Shown here in pieces: positions 7,478 to 16,527 of a stretch of 30,868 nt of DNA. Source of the DNA: Desulfobacterales bacterium (lineage in GTDB: Bacteria; Desulfobacterota; Desulfobacteria; Desulfobacterales; UBA11574); NCBI GenBank assembly GCA_012974475.1, contig JAAXQD010000160.1, positions 1 to 30,868 of the forward strand, written 5' to 3'. The notes beneath the pieces are model-generated. The model saw only the letters and a list, made by a program, of their open reading frames with translations. It ran no database searches and had not been told where the DNA came from. Position 1 is the first letter of the stretch. Every line of letters starts with the position of its first letter. A program made the position numbers and the translations under genes.

Positions 7478-10400
7478 TTACGCCCTCCTTTTCCCGAGTT
7501 TTTCCACGTTGACCATAAAAGCCTTGGTCTCCGGGATTCTTGTGTTGGGATCACCGGTGGATGCCGTCAAAAGGTTGGCCGAATCTCCGCCGTCCTTTGG
7601 ATAGATCCATCCGAAACACCAGGGCAGACCTATTTGATGAACGGTCGTTCCTTGTACTTTAAAGGGTTTAAATCGACCGGTCACAATAGCCACGGCTTCC
7701 ACTTCCCCGCGGGCTGATGAAACCTTGCATTTATCACCGTTGTTGATTCCTTTGAGCTTGCCCAGTTCATTGCTCATCTCTACGAAGAGCTGTGGCTGGA
7801 GCTCCAACAGCCAGGGCTGCCATCGGGTCAGAATACCGGTCTGCCAGTGCTCGGTGACCCGGTAGGTTGTGCCCACAAAGGGGAAGCGGGGATCGCAAGA
7901 GAAATGCGCATCCGCTTCCGTACCATAAACCGGTGCAACGGGATTTATGCGCTGGCTGGACATCAGATTCTTGGGCACCGGACATTCCAAGGGTTCGTAA
8001 TGCTCGGGGAAAGGCCCGTCTGCACGACCGGGTCCGAAGACCGACCCCACGCCGTCCGGCTTCATAATAAACGGCCGCTTGGTCTTTTCTTTATTTGTCA
8101 TGGGCGGCCAGCCCCCGTCCGGAACATCTCCGACCCATTTCCCGTCTTTGTATTCCAGAATGTTTTTATCCGGCGACCATGGTTTACCGTTTAAATCCAC
8201 GGATGCCCTGTTGTAAATGATCCTTCGATTAACAGGCCAGCACCATGACCATTCCGGATAAAGACCCATGCCGGTGGGATCTTTCTTCCCACGGCGCGCA
8301 GCCATGTTTCCCTTTTCCGTATAGGAATTGCAATAGAGCCAGTTGCCTGAACTGGTGGAGCCATCGGTCAGCAAATAAGCGAACGAGGGTACCAGGGTTC
8401 CTTTTTTGAAGGATTTGCCCTTTACAGTGGCATCTTTTTCAAAGTAGCCGTTGACCAGCTTGGCAACCGCGTGGGAATCAAACTTTCCGTCCTTGACAAA
8501 GTCCCATCGGAAGTTTTTGATGGGTTCCGGGAATTTGCCGTCGCTTTCGTACAGTTCACGGACTTTTTCAAAGAGCTTAACCATGATTTCACCATCGCCC
8601 ATGGTCCCTCGGGGCGGCTTGGCGGCCGCATAACGCCATTGCATCCAGCGACCGGAATTGGTGATGGAGCCCTCTTTTTCAACGCTGGTATAACAGGGAA
8701 GGAAAAAGACCTCGGTTTTGATCTCATCGGGTTTCATTCCCGGTCCCTTCCAGAATGAAGCAGTTTCGTTGTCAAAAATGTTGACGTTAACCATCCAGTC
8801 CAGCTTGCCTAATGCCTGGCGGGTCTTGTTGGAATTAGCTCCGGAACAGGCCGGGTTCTGGCCCCAGGCAAAAAATCCCTTGAAATTTCCTTTGTACATG
8901 TCATCAAAAATGTCCAGCCACGAATAGGTCTTGCCGGCATCCAGCTTGGGCATCCAGTCGTAACCGAAGTCGTTATCCGCGGTGGCGGCTTCTCCGAACA
9001 TGGATTTGAGAAAGCTCACCATATACTTGGGCTCATTTTGCCACCAGTTGGCGCTCAATGGATCATTGCTCTTGGCCCTTCTTTTTAGATAATCGGCAAG
9101 CTTAGGCAATTTGGTACTTGGGGTAGCCATGTAACCCGGCAGGATGTGAAACAACAGGCAGTGGTCTGTGGAACCCTGCACGTTGGATTCCCCGCGCAAG
9201 GCGTTAACCCCGCCTCCGGCCCGGCCCATGTTGCCCAACATGAGCTGGATCATGGCCATCATGCGGATATTCTGTACTCCCACCGTGTGCTGTGTCCAAC
9301 CCATGGCGTACATGATGGTGCCGGTCTTATCCACGGCACCGGTTTCTGCATAGGTTTCCCATACCTTCTTAAGATCCGCTTCCGGCGTTCCGGTAATGGC
9401 GGATACGGTTTTGGGTGTGTAGCGTGAGTAATGCTTTTTCATGAGCTGGAAGACGCACCTTGGATCTTTGAGGGATAAATCCCTTTTGGGCACGCCGTTT
9501 CCATCTTTTTCAAACGCCCATTGCGATTTGTCGTATTTCTTTTTCTTGGGATCATACCCGGTAAAAAGTCCGTCTTTAAAATCGAATTTGGAACCGACGA
9601 TAAAACTGGCATTGGTGTAATTGGCCGCATATTCCTTATGAAATTTGTTATTTGAAAGGATATAGTTCATCATACCGCCCAAAAAGGGGATGTCCGTACC
9701 CGACCGCAAGGCGGTGTATATGTCGGCTTTTGAAGAGGTACGGGTAAATCGGGGATCAACGCTGATGAGGGTAGCCCCTTTATCCATGGCCTTTTCGACC
9801 CACTTCATGGAAATGGGATGGTTTTCCGCTGCATTGGATCCCATGATCAGGATGCAGTCGGAATTGCGAATGTCGATCCAGTGGTTGGTCATCGCACCGC
9901 GTCCGAACGACTCTGCCAGAGCCGCAACAGTGGCGCTGTGTCAGATACGAGCCTGATGTTCGATATACACCAGACCCATTGCCCGCATGATGCCCTGAAG
10001 AAGCCAGCATTCCTCGTTGTCCAGAGCTGCAGAACCCACATGGGCGATGCCTGTTGTACGGTTGACCATCTGGCCTTTGGCGTTTTTCTCTGTAAACGTT
10101 GCGTCGCGGGTTTCCTTGATTCTTTTCGCGATCTTTTCTATGGCCTCATCCCATTCGATCTCCTCCCACTCGTCGCTTTCAGGTGCACGGTAGAGGGGAT
10201 TCTTCATACGATTTTTATTGACCGTCATTTGGTAGAGAGCGGCTCCTTTAGCACACAAGGCCCCTTCATTGATGGGATGGTCAGGGTCGCCTTCGGCGTT
10301 GAGGAGTTTGCCGCTTTTTTTGGTGTGGACGATAAGGCCACATCCCACTGCACAGTATGGACAGATAGAGGTGGTCTCCTTGGCTTTGAGGATCTTCAAG

Positions 10401-10510
10401 TCGGCGGCGTAAGAACTTACCGGCCTTAAGTCAAAGCCCAGGCACATGGCGGCTGCTGCGGCGCCCGCAGTGCCCGACCACTTGAGAAACTCCCGTCGTG
10501 TTAGTGACAT
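7478..10510 (-). CDS. fdhA: Selenocysteine-containing formate dehydrogenase catalytic subunit FdhA
   Basis: The gene spans an in-frame TGA (9943-9941) read as selenocysteine 190, giving 1010 aa. The N-terminus is a Tat signal (TRREFLKWSGTAGAAAA). A [4Fe-4S] site follows (C50, C53, C57, C86), then the active site ARI-U190-HSATVAALAESFGRGAMTNHW with the family His191. Molybdopterin-binding features continue through the protein (DCILIMGSNAAENHPI, TGTIMYAMGWTQH, MLGNMGRAGGGVNALRGESNVQG). The metal may be W or Mo; sequence alone does not decide. The enzyme oxidises formate or reduces CO2 in the periplasm. A sequence reader without Sec rules would split it at 9941. The start has a strong AGGAGG-like site (GAAAGGAGGTAAT). 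It sits between the cytochrome c gene and fdhB. Confidence 0.95.
9913..9930 (-). promoter_or_regulatory. Candidate bacterial SECIS element of fdhA
   Basis: CTGTT (9930-9926) can pair with GGCAG (9917-9913), including two G-U pairs, around the loop GCGGCTCT. The stem starts 10 nt after TGA, the same spacing as in the TlpA-like gene. The stem is weaker than the other two candidates; function is inferred from position. Confidence 0.5.
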
Positions 10511-10893
10511 ATTACCTCCTTTCTCAATAAAACGTTTGTCCCGACATCAGCCGGCTGTTTAATACCTCCAATCCAGGAGGAATATCGCTGGTTTGGTGGT
10601 GTGGTCAATTTGACCGTGTGCCGTCTGAAAATTCGGGCTGATCATAAGCCTTTGGTTTTTACCCATTGTCCATCTATAAATGGTCTTTTTGTCCAATCTC
10701 TACGTTATGCTCAAAAAATAATCCTCGGAATATTAAACATATGCCTGTGGTTATTTTTTTCGCATGCCTTGATCTTGAACAAAAATCCTAATTTCTGGAT
10801 GGACACTACCTAAAAAAAGTTATTGTTTATTTTCTAATAACGAATCGATAAGTGATACTGAAAGGTTGAGCTTTAACTCATCCTATTTTCGAG
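10511..10893. other. Intergenic region upstream of fdhA, including palindrome 10603-10615
   Basis: No convincing gene lies here. The 70-codon + strand frame at 10601-10813 has no recognisable features and no ribosome site. The perfect palindrome GGTCAATTTGACC lies about 95 bases upstream of fdhA and may be an operator. Two runs of T-rich DNA follow. The region is long enough to hold a separate fdhA promoter, but none is clear. Confidence 0.4.
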
Positions 10894-11286
10894 TCATTTA
10901 TGACAAAACCCGCACATCAAGGGACCGCTTTTACGGTCCCATCTGATATAATTTTCATGACACCCGATACACTTTTTGTGAAATGCCGTCAGCAGAGGAA
11001 TCGGGATTTCCTTTGTCAGTCGTTTTTTGTGGCATGTGGCGCACTTGCTCCCTTTACCCTCGTTTCTGTTGTTGAAGACATTGAAATCATGGTGGCACAT
11101 CCTGCATCGAAGGATGGTTTCGTGCAGATAATGGTCAAATCTCACTGAACGCTCATGGTGTTTACCGAATTCTTTGCTTTTAAGGTTCATGATCCCTTCG
11201 TCGACTTTTTGTTCCTGGGACCATGCAAGGGAAGTTGCCAGAACGGCTGCGAGAATCAGGCTGAAAACAAGATACCGATGCTTCAT
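10894..11286 (-). CDS. Periplasmic tetraheme cytochrome c (class III-like)
   Basis: ATG 11286 is chosen over the longer GTG frame because GGAGGAGAG lies 4 bases before it, giving 130 aa. A signal peptide (FSLILAAVLATSLAWS) precedes the mature protein. Four CxxCH sites are present (CRMCH, CATCH, CIGCH, CGFCH), with extra histidines suitable as distal ligands (HHERSVRFDHYLHE, HHDF, AFHKK). The spacing and size fit tetraheme cytochrome c3-like proteins that pair with FdhAB as a third subunit (FdhABC3) in several sulfate reducers. Its position immediately upstream of fdhA, same strand, supports the role of electron acceptor for formate oxidation and donor to HmcA. Confidence 0.88.
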   Translation of the reverse strand: MKHRYLVFSLILAAVLATSLAWSQEQKVDEGIMNLKSKEFGKHHERSVRFDHYLHETILRCRMCHHDFNVFNNRNEGKGSKCATCHKKRLTKEIPIPLLTAFHKKCIGCHENYIRWDRKSGPLMCGFCHK

Positions 11287-11483
11287 AAGTCTCTCCTCCG
11301 GTGAACTTGTGTACACCCTATAGGAAGAATTGCGAAAAGAGATCCATTGTCATTAATGACACGTCGTTTTTCGTCAAAGTAAATGGAACCGATGTTGATC
11401 GCCTTTCCCGAATTCGTCGTTTGTTTAACCGGATAAGCGGGAGACGCCCCATAGATTGAATGCCGATTTTAAGCGATGTTGTT

Positions 11484-11525
11484 GTGCCACAATGTAATAT
11501 ACTACAATGTGACACAATTCTGCAA
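11484..11525 (-). promoter_or_regulatory. Large dyad operator overlapping a candidate promoter upstream of the cytochrome c/fdh genes
   Basis: The segment 11484-11515 is a 32-bp dyad in which 26 positions match their reverse complement. Its half site is GTGYCACAWTGTARTA, and each arm carries an ACAATGT core. On the - strand a TATATT (-10, 11501-11496) lies 18 bases after TTGCAG (-35, 11525-11520), so a repressor bound to the dyad would cover the -10 region. The leader to the cytochrome start would be about 200 bases. The ACAnTGT boxes recall MecI/BlaI/CopY-type operators (TACAnnTGTA), but no such regulator gene is in the window. Confidence 0.45.
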
Positions 11526-11577
11526 TGAAATCAGTATATTAGGTGGGGTTGAAAAAATCAAGGATTTTTTTATGAAG

Positions 11578-11613
11578 GTTCAGACAATAAAGCCTGTTCA
11601 GACAATAAGGCCA
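11578..11613. repeat. Two tandem 18-bp repeats
   Basis: Two adjacent copies of GTTCAGACAATAARGCCW lie between the candidate promoter and the end of the peroxiredoxin gene. They sit in non-coding DNA; no function is apparent. The rest of 11287-11651 holds the dyad described separately and nothing else recognised. Confidence 0.6.
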
Positions 11614-11651
11614 GCTCAAAACTTGTTTTTACAACTGGATAACCTCTTCGA

Positions 11652-12254
11652 TTATTTTTTGTGTACCTTTTCCAGTTCCATAACGAGTTCCTCCAATTTG
11701 GGGCGAACATTAATATCCTCTACATGGATGAACTGTATGATCCCTGCTTTATCGATGACAAACAGAGCTCTTTCCGATACACCGTCGGAACGGAGAACAC
11801 CGTAACGGGCGGCCACATCACCATGGGGCCAGAAATCGGAAAGTACTGAAAACCAAAGTTTTCCCATCTGCTGGGTCCAGGCATGAAGTGTTGGAATATT
11901 GTCCACCGTAATGCCCAGCAAGACGGCATCGTATTTGTCGAAAAAACCTTTCGCAATATTGTAACCCGGCCACTGGTCTGAGCACACCGGCGTCCATGCT
12001 GCCGGAACGAAGGATATCACCACATTCTTTTCCCCGGCAAACTGGCCCAGAGAAATTTTTTCGCCGGATATGGACGGCAGAATAAAGTCCGGGGCCGGGT
12101 CTCCGACCTTGACCTTTAGAATGCTGTCCATGGGCTTTAAAATTCCAGGGTTGTAAATATTGCCTTTATACGCTTCAGACAATCCGAATGCAGCACCGCA
12201 GAAAATCAACAGAAACACCGTTAAAAGTATATGTATATTGAAAAATCTTTTCAT
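11652..12254 (-). CDS. Exported one-cysteine peroxiredoxin (AhpC/TSA family)
   Basis: ATG 12254, behind a perfect AAGGAGGTGG, gives 200 aa. Residues 1-24 form a signal peptide (FNIHILLTVFLLIFCGAAFG). The mature part is a peroxiredoxin: KVGDPAPDFILPSISGEKISLGQF, NVVISFVPAAWTPV-C91-SDQ with the peroxidatic Cys and the family T/P residues, then AVLLGITVDNIPTLHAW and ALFVIDKAGIIQFIHVEDI. Outside the signal peptide Cys91 is the only cysteine, so a resolving thiol must come from another protein. The gene begins 13 bases after a TlpA-like exported CxxC protein, which could serve as that reductant. It probably removes peroxides or hydroperoxides in the periplasm. Confidence 0.85.
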   Translation of the reverse strand: MKRFFNIHILLTVFLLIFCGAAFGLSEAYKGNIYNPGILKPMDSILKVKVGDPAPDFILPSISGEKISLGQFAGEKNVVISFVPAAWTPVCSDQWPGYNIAKGFFDKYDAVLLGITVDNIPTLHAWTQQMGKLWFSVLSDFWPHGDVAARYGVLRSDGVSERALFVIDKAGIIQFIHVEDINVRPKLEELVMELEKVHKK

Positions 12255-12267
12255 TGTCGCCACCTCC

Positions 12268-12840
12268 TTATTTTAATCCAGCACGCTGGAGCAGCATATT
12301 AATAAATTGATCATGGTTTTCAAGGCGACCTGGGTGGGAATACAGGATCCGGTGTGTTCCGTCTTTATTAATTCCAACGGCGAAAAAATAAGGTGTCCTG
12401 ACCTCTCCGATTTTCTTGTGGATGGAAAAATCATCATCGGGAAAGAGGGGGAAAGGGATTTTATAGGTATTTCTGAAATGCTCGACTTCAAAGGTGGTAT
12501 TACCGGCACCAATCCCTATCAGTTTGAAGCGGTCCTTAAGCTTGCTATTATTTTGGATTTTGTCGTAAAGTTTGTTTAAAGCAGGTGCTTCAGCCTGGCA
12601 ATAAGGACAGTACATACTGAAAATTTCAACGATGACGACGCGGGCCTTTATCTGCGGGATGGTAAATGTGGTTTCACTGGATAAACCGAGATATTTTTGC
12701 TGATCCAAAATTGGGGGAACGGTCAGCACAATTTCCGGAAGAAGATCCCCTTCAGAAGGTGGTTTTGTTGCAGAAGCAGCCGTACATGTGAACATAACAA
12801 GGAAAAACAGAACTAAAAGACGCCTGGTTATCTTATTCAT
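12268..12840 (-). CDS. Exported TlpA/ResA-like thioredoxin-fold protein (CPYC)
   Basis: ATG 12840 follows AAGGAGGAA at good spacing and gives 190 aa; the longer frame starting at 12876 lacks this. A signal peptide (ITRRLLVLFFLVMFTCTAASA) leads to a redoxin domain with VVIVEIFSMY-C78-PY-C81-QAEAPALNKLY, then FKLIGIGAGNTTFEVEHFRNTYKIPFPLFPDDD and the cis-Pro loop GEVRTPYFFAV. CPYC resembles glutaredoxin/DsbA-like redox centres more than the usual CxPC of TlpA. It forms a two-gene unit with the peroxiredoxin, pointing to periplasmic peroxide or thiol homeostasis. Unlike the TlpA-like protein at 1209-1781 it uses cysteine only. Confidence 0.85.
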   Translation of the reverse strand: MNKITRRLLVLFFLVMFTCTAASATKPPSEGDLLPEIVLTVPPILDQQKYLGLSSETTFTIPQIKARVVIVEIFSMYCPYCQAEAPALNKLYDKIQNNSKLKDRFKLIGIGAGNTTFEVEHFRNTYKIPFPLFPDDDFSIHKKIGEVRTPYFFAVGINKDGTHRILYSHPGRLENHDQFINMLLQRAGLK

Positions 12841-13005
12841 CACGGAATTCCTCCTTTTTAAGATGGTCAATGACACGACTGTTTAAGCATAAAGCAGCAG
12901 GTAATAGACGTCAAGGAAAACGGTATATCTTTGGTCGGTTATCAACCGTTCAGAAATAGCGAAAAGATTTAAGAAACAACACGGCAATCATCAGCTTTGC
13001 CAGAT

Positions 13006-15288
13006 CTACTTCAGCCCGCTCTTTTTTAAAGCCTCTGCCAAAGGACTGTCAAACGACGGTTTCGTGTTGGTCCCTTTTTTCTTCTTGGGTTTCGGTCTAT
13101 GAGGGTGATTTTTTTTCAAGCCCGGTTTTTTCACATCAGATTCTGAATGGCGGGCCTGCGATTTCATCGAAAGGGAGATCCGGTTTCTGGCAAGGTCAAC
13201 GTCAAGTAAGGTTACAGATACCTTCTGTTGAACCTTCACGACTTCTGCGGGATTTTTCACAAACCGGTCAGACATCTGGCTGATATGAACGAGGCCGTCC
13301 TGATGCACGCCGATGTCCACAAACGCGCCGAATGCGGTGATATTTGTCACGATTCCGGGGAGTTTCATTCCCGGTCTTAGATCTTCAATTTTTTCGATGC
13401 CGTCAGCAAATGAGAATTCCTCGAATTTTTCCCTTGGATCACGCCCAGGCTTTGCCAGTTCACCGAGGATATCATTTAATGTGGGTATTCCGATGGATTC
13501 CGTTACATATTGTGAAATATCTATTTTTTCCCGGATATCAGGATGTTTCATGATATCAGCCACCGTGGTCCCAAGGTCTTTCGCCATGGCGTCGACAATA
13601 TGATAACTTTCTGGATGCACTGCACTGGCATCCAGGGGGTTTTCGGCGTCAGGGATCCTTAGAAACCCCGCAGATTGTTCAAACGCCTTGGGTCCGAGGC
13701 GCGGCACTTTCAGCAGCAGCTTTCTAAGTTTAAACGGCCCGTTTGCCTCACGATAATCGACAATGTTCTTTGCTGTACCGGCGTTGAGCCCGGAAACATA
13801 GGTTAGAAGTTGGGCGCTGGCCCTGTTCAGGTCGACACCCACAGCATTAACGCAGCTCATCACAACATCATCAAGGGCCTGTTTCAAGGCTGTCTGGCCA
13901 ACATCATGCTGATACTGGCCGACGCCGATTGATTTTGGATCGATTTTCACGAGCTCTGCAAGCGGATCCATGAGCCGCCTTCCGATGGATACCGCCCCCC
14001 GTACCGTCAGATCATGATCGGGGAACTCTCTTCTTGCCGCTTCAGAAGCGGAATAGACCGACGCACCGCTTTCATTGACCATGACCACCTGTACAGGTTC
14101 AGAGAAAGGGACGGCCCGGACAAAGGCTTCCGATTCTCTGCCGGCCGTACCGTTTCCCACAGCGACGGCTTCAATCTTAAACTGTTCACCCAGGGATTTT
14201 ATCTTCCCGGCTTCTTCAAGGGCCTTTTTTTCAGACATATGGGGGAAAACCGTGTCATGATGAAGCAGCTTGCCCTGCCGGTCCAGGCAGACGATTTTGC
14301 ATCCGGTTCTGAATCCAGGGTCTATTCCCATCACACGTTTTGCGCCCAATGGCGGGGAGAGCAAAAGTTGGCGAAGATTTTCCACGAACACCCTGATGGC
14401 TTCAGTGTCGGCCCTTTCTTTTGTGGAAAGCCGGGTCTCGGTTTCCATGGAACCGGAAAGAAGGCGTTTGTAGCAGTCCTTTACGGCCAGCTTTACCTGG
14501 GCGGAATCATCTCCGTCCCCTTTAACGAACAGGTCTTCGAGTATGGCTATTGCCGTCGCTTCATCCGGCAATATGTCAAGGTTCAAGACATCTTCTTTTT
14601 CGCCCCGCCGGATGGCGAGCATCCTGTGAGAAGGAATACCGGCCACCGGCTCGTCCCATTCAAAATAGTCTCTGAACTTCACCCCCTTTTCCGCCATGTC
14701 TCTGGCCACGCGGCTTTTAACCGTAGCCTTGTTAAAAAAGAGGTTCCTCAGCCTGCCCCTTGCCGCATCATCCTCATTGATGATTTCCGCTATAATGTCT
14801 CTGGCTCCGGCCAGCGCATCTTCCACGGACTCAACCCCCTTTTCGGAATCGATGAAAGGCTCTGCCGCTTTGAGCGGATCTGTGCCTTTTTGCTCAAAGA
14901 TTTCCAAGGCGAGCGGTTCAAGCCCTTTTTCCTTGGCCATGACGGCTCTTGTCCGCCGTTTGGGTTTAAAAGGAAGATATACGTCCTCGAGCACCGCCAT
15001 GGTTTCGGCGGCGAGAACCCGCTCCCGAAGCTCATCGGTCAGATGTCCGTGTTTTTCAAGAGATTTAAGGATGGCGTTCTGCCGATTTCTAATCTCCCGA
15101 AGCTGATTCAGCCGGTCCCGGATAACCGTGACAGCGACTTCATCAAGGCTTTCTGTGGCTTCTTTTCTGTATCTCGCAATAAAGGGGATGGTGGATCCTT
15201 CTCCAAGAAGGGAGGCCACCGCCTGTACCTGATGGTCGTTTAAGTTCTGTTCCTGGGCAATCTTCGATATGAATGTTGGGTCGTTCAT
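13006..15288 (-). CDS. tex: Tex-family S1 RNA-binding protein
   Basis: The 760-aa protein has the full Tex layout. The N-terminal helical region carries GEGSTIPFIARYRKEATESLDE. The YqgF/RNase H-like domain carries AKRVMGIDPGFRTGCKIV. Helix-hairpin-helix elements follow (VGVDLNRASAQLLTYVSGL, PFKLRKLLLKVPRLGPKAFEQSAGFL). An S1 domain follows (LRPGMKLPGIVTNITAFGAFVDIGVHQDGLVHISQM), ahead of a basic low-complexity tail (KKNHPHRPKPKKKKGTN). Length is normal. Tex binds nucleic acids and affects transcription and stress tolerance. It is transcribed alone with weak signals on either side. Confidence 0.95.
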   Translation of the reverse strand: MNDPTFISKIAQEQNLNDHQVQAVASLLGEGSTIPFIARYRKEATESLDEVAVTVIRDRLNQLREIRNRQNAILKSLEKHGHLTDELRERVLAAETMAVLEDVYLPFKPKRRTRAVMAKEKGLEPLALEIFEQKGTDPLKAAEPFIDSEKGVESVEDALAGARDIIAEIINEDDAARGRLRNLFFNKATVKSRVARDMAEKGVKFRDYFEWDEPVAGIPSHRMLAIRRGEKEDVLNLDILPDEATAIAILEDLFVKGDGDDSAQVKLAVKDCYKRLLSGSMETETRLSTKERADTEAIRVFVENLRQLLLSPPLGAKRVMGIDPGFRTGCKIVCLDRQGKLLHHDTVFPHMSEKKALEEAGKIKSLGEQFKIEAVAVGNGTAGRESEAFVRAVPFSEPVQVVMVNESGASVYSASEAARREFPDHDLTVRGAVSIGRRLMDPLAELVKIDPKSIGVGQYQHDVGQTALKQALDDVVMSCVNAVGVDLNRASAQLLTYVSGLNAGTAKNIVDYREANGPFKLRKLLLKVPRLGPKAFEQSAGFLRIPDAENPLDASAVHPESYHIVDAMAKDLGTTVADIMKHPDIREKIDISQYVTESIGIPTLNDILGELAKPGRDPREKFEEFSFADGIEKIEDLRPGMKLPGIVTNITAFGAFVDIGVHQDGLVHISQMSDRFVKNPAEVVKVQQKVSVTLLDVDLARNRISLSMKSQARHSESDVKKPGLKKNHPHRPKPKKKKGTNTKPSFDSPLAEALKKSGLK

Positions 15289-15471
15289 GGTCGCCTGGTC
15301 TTTATTTTATAACGAAATCAATGGCGGCTGCAAATGATTGGCTTCAGATTTGAATGTTGGAATTTGATTCAATCGGTTGGCGCTGAGAGATTTTTATAAG
15401 ATTGAACAGTCCAATTTGTCGACGCAATAACGGTTATCAAGTCATCGGTTGTTTTTTCGAAAAATATGATT

Positions 15472-15789
15472 TTACCGGATCAACTGTATTTCTTTGCTCA
15501 GTTCAGCCAATTCATCGACCAGATGGTTCCGCTTAACGATTAACAGTGCTTTTTGAAACGAAATCACAGAATCTTCGGGCATGTATGGGTTGCTTGGATC
15601 TGATAAAAGTCCTGATATTTCATCCCAACATTTTTTTGAAAAACCGTTGACTTCAAAAAACAAATCCGGTTTGTGTCTATAAATATCAACAAGTTCTTTT
15701 ACCTGTTTGATATGATGCTTTTCGCATACTTGCGATAGAAGTCTTTTTGTTTCAGCACTGAAAGAAGTCGTTTCCAGAAGCATTTTCAT
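15472..15789 (-). CDS. Hypothetical 105-aa protein
   Basis: I do not recognise this gene. The product is small, soluble, mixed charge, with no signal peptide and one Cys pair (C22, C54). It is predicted mostly helical (FSAETKRLLSQVCEKHHIKQVKELVDIY, ISFQKALLIVKRNHLVDELAELSKEI). No clear ribosome site precedes ATG 15789 or the ATG two codons in. It lies about 70 bases upstream of, and on the same strand as, the PilZ gene's end and may follow it in one transcript. Confidence 0.55.
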   Translation of the reverse strand: MKMLLETTSFSAETKRLLSQVCEKHHIKQVKELVDIYRHKPDLFFEVNGFSKKCWDEISGLLSDPSNPYMPEDSVISFQKALLIVKRNHLVDELAELSKEIQLIR

Positions 15790-15858
15790 TATTATTCTGA
15801 TGTGTTGAGGTTTGGTTTTCTAATAAATCCCTTTCTTCTTTGTTCGTCAGATCTGGAT

Positions 15859-16242
15859 TCAGGACGTGGTGTGGGCCCGGATGAGATTTTTCAATTTAGA
15901 TTTTTGACCGAGGGTCAGCCTTTTGAATTTCACAGCATATCGATTTTCTTTATCAGAACTGTCCGGAAGATCCTCCGTTTCAGATTTCCAAACGGGTGAA
16001 AAGGAAATCTTATCATCAAAATACAAAGAATCATCCGCCAGAATGTTTAATCCATACGATCTTGTTGGCCGATTTTCTCCATCAACATAACTCAGTCCGC
16101 TCATGCTTATGTCGATAATTGGCTTTGCTTTGTGGAGAAGCGGTCCGAAGACGACAAATACGCGGTCCTGGACTTTGAATCGCCGATTTTTCCTTTGCTT
16201 CAACGTAAACATTTTGTCAATTAACTCTGTAAACGTATTCAT
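15859..16242 (-). CDS. PilZ-domain protein
   Basis: ATG 16242 is preferred over a TTG at 16281, giving 127 aa. The single PilZ-like domain shows a basic stretch at the start (LKQRKNRRFKVQDRVFVVF), which supplies the arginines that contact cyclic di-GMP. It is followed by the second motif DISMSGLSYV (family D/N-x-S-x-x-G) and a final RLTLGQKSKLKNLIR helix. Such stand-alone PilZ proteins act as cyclic di-GMP receptors for motility, adhesion or secretion. No partner gene nearby identifies the output. Confidence 0.75.
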   Translation of the reverse strand: MNTFTELIDKMFTLKQRKNRRFKVQDRVFVVFGPLLHKAKPIIDISMSGLSYVDGENRPTRSYGLNILADDSLYFDDKISFSPVWKSETEDLPDSSDKENRYAVKFKRLTLGQKSKLKNLIRAHTTS

Positions 16243-16527
16243 GACAACAATTCCATTTTTTGTGAAAGGATGGTGTCGCAACCAACCGGTATCGACTTAT
16301 TTTAGGATGATGTATATTGTATGTCAATTAAAAAATGTTACAATATATAGTGGTAAAGCCATGTTGGTCTTCAGGGGTGTATAAAAGTGTATTTTGAGGA
16401 GATGACGAATTCCGGCTTAAAACGTCGAGAAAAACCAGGGCAGATCAGGAAATAGAAGGTAAAATTGCAATATTTTCGTAAAACGGGCAGAAAGATTCCA
16501 GCCGGAAATATTGTCGAAGCTTCGGTT

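Noticed and set aside
9818..10429. 203-codon + strand frame
   Set aside because: Antisense to the Sec region of fdhA and without recognisable features.
10601..10813. 70-codon + strand frame upstream of fdhA
   Set aside because: No ribosome site, no family features, and it covers the likely fdhA regulatory region.
14014..15243. 409-codon + strand frame
   Set aside because: It is entirely antisense to tex, which has complete domain content; the long frame reflects codon bias.
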